Source of the DNA: Rhodobacteraceae bacterium EL53
GTDB lineage: Bacteria > Pseudomonadota > Alphaproteobacteria > Rhodobacterales > Rhodobacteraceae
Assembly (NCBI GenBank): GCA_900313015.1
Contig: OMPR01000013.1
Location: 1 to 64,000 of the forward strand
Direction of reading: 5' to 3'
Length of the DNA stretch: 64,000 nucleotides
Shown: in pieces, positions 62,070 to 64,000 of the stretch
Layout of the letters: each line of letters opens with the position of its first letter
How positions within the stretch are numbered: the stretch's first letter is position 1
Position numbers and translations under genes: made by a program
The notes under the pieces: model-generated
The model's input: only the letters and a program-made list of their open reading frames with translations
What the model was told of the DNA's origin: nothing
Database searches by the model: none

Positions 62070-63362
62070 TTATGGGGACACACGATCCAGGACGGCGATG
62101 ACCTCGATCTTGATCACCAGACCTTTGCGTTCCAGGTGGGGGACGGGGATGCCTGTCGTCGCAGGACCGGGCGCGGTATAGGAGTTTGAGCGCACCAGCA
62201 GGTTTTCATGCAAGGACTCGGCCGACGCGTTCCCTTGGTAAAAGGTTGTGACCTTGACCACGTCATCCAGCGTTGCATCGTATTGGGCAAGGATTTGCGC
62301 AACGTTGGCCATCGCGGTGCGGGTCTGTGCCACCATATCATCGGGTGTTAAAACTTTGGATGTTTCGCTGCGAGCCACCTGACCGCCAATATGGATTACA
62401 TCGCCGGTGCAGGTGCCATGGGCATAGGGCATGGATTGCGACCACGTCCAATGGCCATCCGGGCTGGTATGGCGCGCGGGTTCTGACCCTAATATGGCGG
62501 TGGCTGCGAGTTTGGTTGCTTGACCGGGCGCTGGGCTTTGGGCCAATGGTAGGTCGGTCACCACAGGGCTGTTGCGTGCAAAGCGGTCGGCGCGCAGGGC
62601 GGCGGCCGTTGCCCAGTCCTTGGTTGTTTCATCGCCGGTGGTGAAGGTCGTCAGTTTCACCACATCATCAAGTCCAGCGCCGGAGAGTGCGAGAACCTGT
62701 TCCAGCCGATCCATCGTAAGCTGAGTTTGGGCGGCAGGATCGTTGGGATGGGCCACGGTGCCATCTGAATTGCGCGCTGAGATATCGCTGGTAAAGATCA
62801 TATCTCCAGCTTGAACCAGATGCGAAAACGCGGCTGGCAGCGGGGGCAGGTCGGGTAGGGTGTGGCACTGTCTTTCGACGACGTCCCCGTTGGAGGATCG
62901 CACGGCGACGCCTTCGATTTCGGTTAGCATGTCGGGATAGCAGAGCTCAGGCATCGGGATCATATTGATCACCGGGCGGGTCGTGGGGCCGATGATCTGG
63001 GCCAGCAGATCCAACAGAAAGGCCTCGTCTTGCGCATCCCCAACGAAATAGACCACCAGACGCACAAGATCGTTGAAATCAACGCCGAGATCATCGAACA
63101 GCCGCTCCATATAGAACATGGAATTTCGGCATTGGGTTTCGAGATCCCCGATGTTGCGCACGGTGCCCTTTGGATCAAGATCCACCTGACCGCCGGTGAA
63201 GATCAGGTTGCCTGCGCGCACGGCATGGTGATGGGTAAGTTTGACGGGCCAATCCCAGTGGTTGTTGGGAAAGCTGTACTGTCTGGCCAAGGCGTGGTCT
63301 CCGATCCTGAAAGGCAGCGTTTGGCGTAGGTTAGGCACAGTATTTTCTGTGTGCCAACGCAA
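62070..63362 (-). CDS. Triple Rid-domain (YjgF/RidA) protein
   Basis: A 430-residue protein made of three tandem Rid domains at about 40-155, 175-290 and 308-427. Each has the repeated strand (LIFTGGQVDLD, MIFTSDISARN, VIHIGGQVARS) and the helix with DLVRLVVYFV, DVVKLTTFTT and DVVKVTTFYQ. Only domain 1 keeps an Arg (TTRPVINM) at the position of the RidA catalytic Arg. The TTG start at 63362 is uncertain; GTG 63338 is possible. It lies beside an acyl-CoA synthetase and a DOPA-dioxygenase-like gene. Confidence 0.8.
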   Translation of the reverse strand: MRWHTENTVPNLRQTLPFRIGDHALARQYSFPNNHWDWPVKLTHHHAVRAGNLIFTGGQVDLDPKGTVRNIGDLETQCRNSMFYMERLFDDLGVDFNDLVRLVVYFVGDAQDEAFLLDLLAQIIGPTTRPVINMIPMPELCYPDMLTEIEGVAVRSSNGDVVERQCHTLPDLPPLPAAFSHLVQAGDMIFTSDISARNSDGTVAHPNDPAAQTQLTMDRLEQVLALSGAGLDDVVKLTTFTTGDETTKDWATAAALRADRFARNSPVVTDLPLAQSPAPGQATKLAATAILGSEPARHTSPDGHWTWSQSMPYAHGTCTGDVIHIGGQVARSETSKVLTPDDMVAQTRTAMANVAQILAQYDATLDDVVKVTTFYQGNASAESLHENLLVRSNSYTAPGPATTGIPVPHLERKGLVIKIEVIAVLDRVSP

Positions 63363-63397
63363 CCTGCGACATCAGGGTCGGAATTTGACCGGGGAGG

Positions 63398-63733
63398 TTA
63401 GGCGTCGTTGAAAATGGACAGCTCAAGTTCTAACAGCTCACCCATCCATAGCGCGCGATCCCGATGATCTTGCAGGTGTTCGCCGGTGTCGGGATGGGTA
63501 AAGATGGTAAGCCCCTGACGGTTCATCATCAGCCATGGGATCACTTGGTCAAAGACCTCGGGGGCGAAACCCAACTGGCAGCTCCACCTTGGATGGGGAC
63601 CGACATTGCGTTCGTGGACGCGCCCCATTGTGACATCGAACAGACGCGCGGACTCGGCGCAAACTATACGGGCGGTTTCAACGGTTTCGGCATTAAAATA
63701 AACATGGGCGTGATAGCCGCGGATCTCGGGCAT
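63398..63733 (-). CDS. DOPA 4,5-dioxygenase family protein
   Basis: A 111-residue small protein. The family HxHVYF motif is at residues 8-13 (YHAHVYF), with a second His region GPHPRWSCQLGF (residues 45-56) and FTHPDTG near the end. In plants the related enzyme opens DOPA; in bacteria the role is unknown. The stop is 35 bp downstream of the triple-Rid start; same strand. Confidence 0.88.
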   Translation of the reverse strand: MPEIRGYHAHVYFNAETVETARIVCAESARLFDVTMGRVHERNVGPHPRWSCQLGFAPEVFDQVIPWLMMNRQGLTIFTHPDTGEHLQDHRDRALWMGELLELELSIFNDA

Positions 63734-63886
63734 TTGGCTCTCCTGTCTTCTGGGAAGCAGGGTAGGGCAGCGCGATGACGGACAAAAGACGTACCGACAA
63801 ACACAGGGTGTGCGTTTCTGGAAAAAAGTCGCGGCGGCGAGCTGGTTTTGATGAAGTGAAATTTGTCTGGTGTCGCATGTCGCGTT

Positions 63887-63905
63887 ACTCTACGTTAAGT
63901 AGAGT
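63887..63905. promoter_or_regulatory. Palindromic operator before the lipoprotein gene
   Basis: ACTCTAC-GTTAA-GTAGAGT, a perfect inverted repeat with 7 bp arms, 20 bp before the start codon at 63926. Its place between likely promoter and ribosome site fits a repressor site. The regulator is not identified. Confidence 0.5.
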
Positions 63906-63925
63906 TAATTTGCGGAGATGCAGTT

Positions 63926-64000
63926 ATGAGAGGAATGGCAGTGATGCTCGCTGGGGCAGCGTTGATCTTGGTCAACGCGTGTTCGGGCAGTAGCGATATT
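63926..64000 (+). CDS. Lipoprotein, N-terminal part (cut by window edge)
   Basis: The first 25 codons are a lipoprotein signal: MRGMAVMLAGAALILVNAC then SGSSDI, with lipobox LVNAC at Cys19. GGAG lies 8 nt before the start. The rest of the gene is beyond the window, so its function cannot be judged. Confidence 0.7.
   Translation, partial: MRGMAVMLAGAALILVNACSGSSDI

Overview
The window reads as chromosomal DNA of a marine alphaproteobacterium, most probably a member of the Rhodobacterales (Roseobacter group). The evidence is the gene content: an L-malyl-CoA lyase of the Rhodobacter type, the D-glutamate pair dgcN-dgcA, taurine uptake and transamination genes (tauABC with tpa), a TIGR02300-type acidic protein, COQ9 next to rpsU, and many small regulator-target pairs. 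Species cannot be fixed from the sequence alone. No phage, transposase, IS element or CRISPR array is visible.

Layout. 1-420: 3' end of 23S rRNA and a complete 5S rRNA, the tail of an rrn operon. 0.5-4.7 kb: a block with AT-richer coding sequence by eye, holding a lactone oxidase/PLP-enzyme pair and a convergent GSCFA/SGNH pair. 5.0-9.5 kb: an Ldh-type dehydrogenase, then a TPP riboswitch and thiBPQ. 9.6-14.3 kb: tRNA-Ala(GGC), small housekeeping genes, then a GntR-type regulator and an NMT1-type ABC transporter of unknown substrate. 14.4-19.3 kb: lytic transglycosylase, accA, AraC/GyrI and LysE/Lrp modules and a secreted small protein. 19.3-27.1 kb: malyl-CoA lyase, a D-amino-acid cluster (dgcN, dgcA, D-amino-acid aminotransferase), a CaiB transferase, DUF1244 and an N-formylglutamate amidohydrolase-like enzyme. 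27.2-38.7 kb: pyruvate kinase, rpmI-rplT, pheS and pheT with accessory genes inserted between them (MFS, Hint-domain protein, winged-helix/TM protein, cupin, esterase), then GNAT and YtoQ. 38.7-46.8 kb: GST, MscS channel, alanine dehydrogenase with its Lrp regulator, PPK2, a MarR/P450 pair and a TetR/amidohydrolase pair, each divergent pair with clear palindromic operators. 46.9-52.7 kb: CAP-domain protein, rpsU, COQ9, quinone oxidoreductase, DUF2189, GNAT and a WYL regulator. 52.8-64 kb: RidA, taurine:pyruvate aminotransferase, tauABC, a two-part metallophosphoesterase, an acyl-CoA synthetase, a triple-Rid protein, a DOPA-dioxygenase-like protein and the start of a lipoprotein gene.

How the genes work together. 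The most coherent catabolic theme is nitrogen and carbon scavenging. D-amino acids can be transaminated to D-glutamate, acetylated by DgcN and epimerised by DgcA to N-acetyl-L-glutamate; a nearby FGase-like amidohydrolase is a candidate for the last deacylation (inference). Taurine is imported by TauABC and transaminated by Tpa to sulfoacetaldehyde, with alanine recycled by Ald, encoded 12 kb away. The regulator-target pairs (MarR/P450, TetR/amidohydrolase, WYL/RidA, Lrp/LysE, Lrp/Ald, GntR) carry readable inverted repeats in their intergenic regions, which I report individually. The strongest unusual architectures are a TauC permease with a periplasmic-looking insert, a protein with three tandem Rid domains, a Hint-domain protein, and a metallophosphoesterase with a large unassigned C-terminal half.
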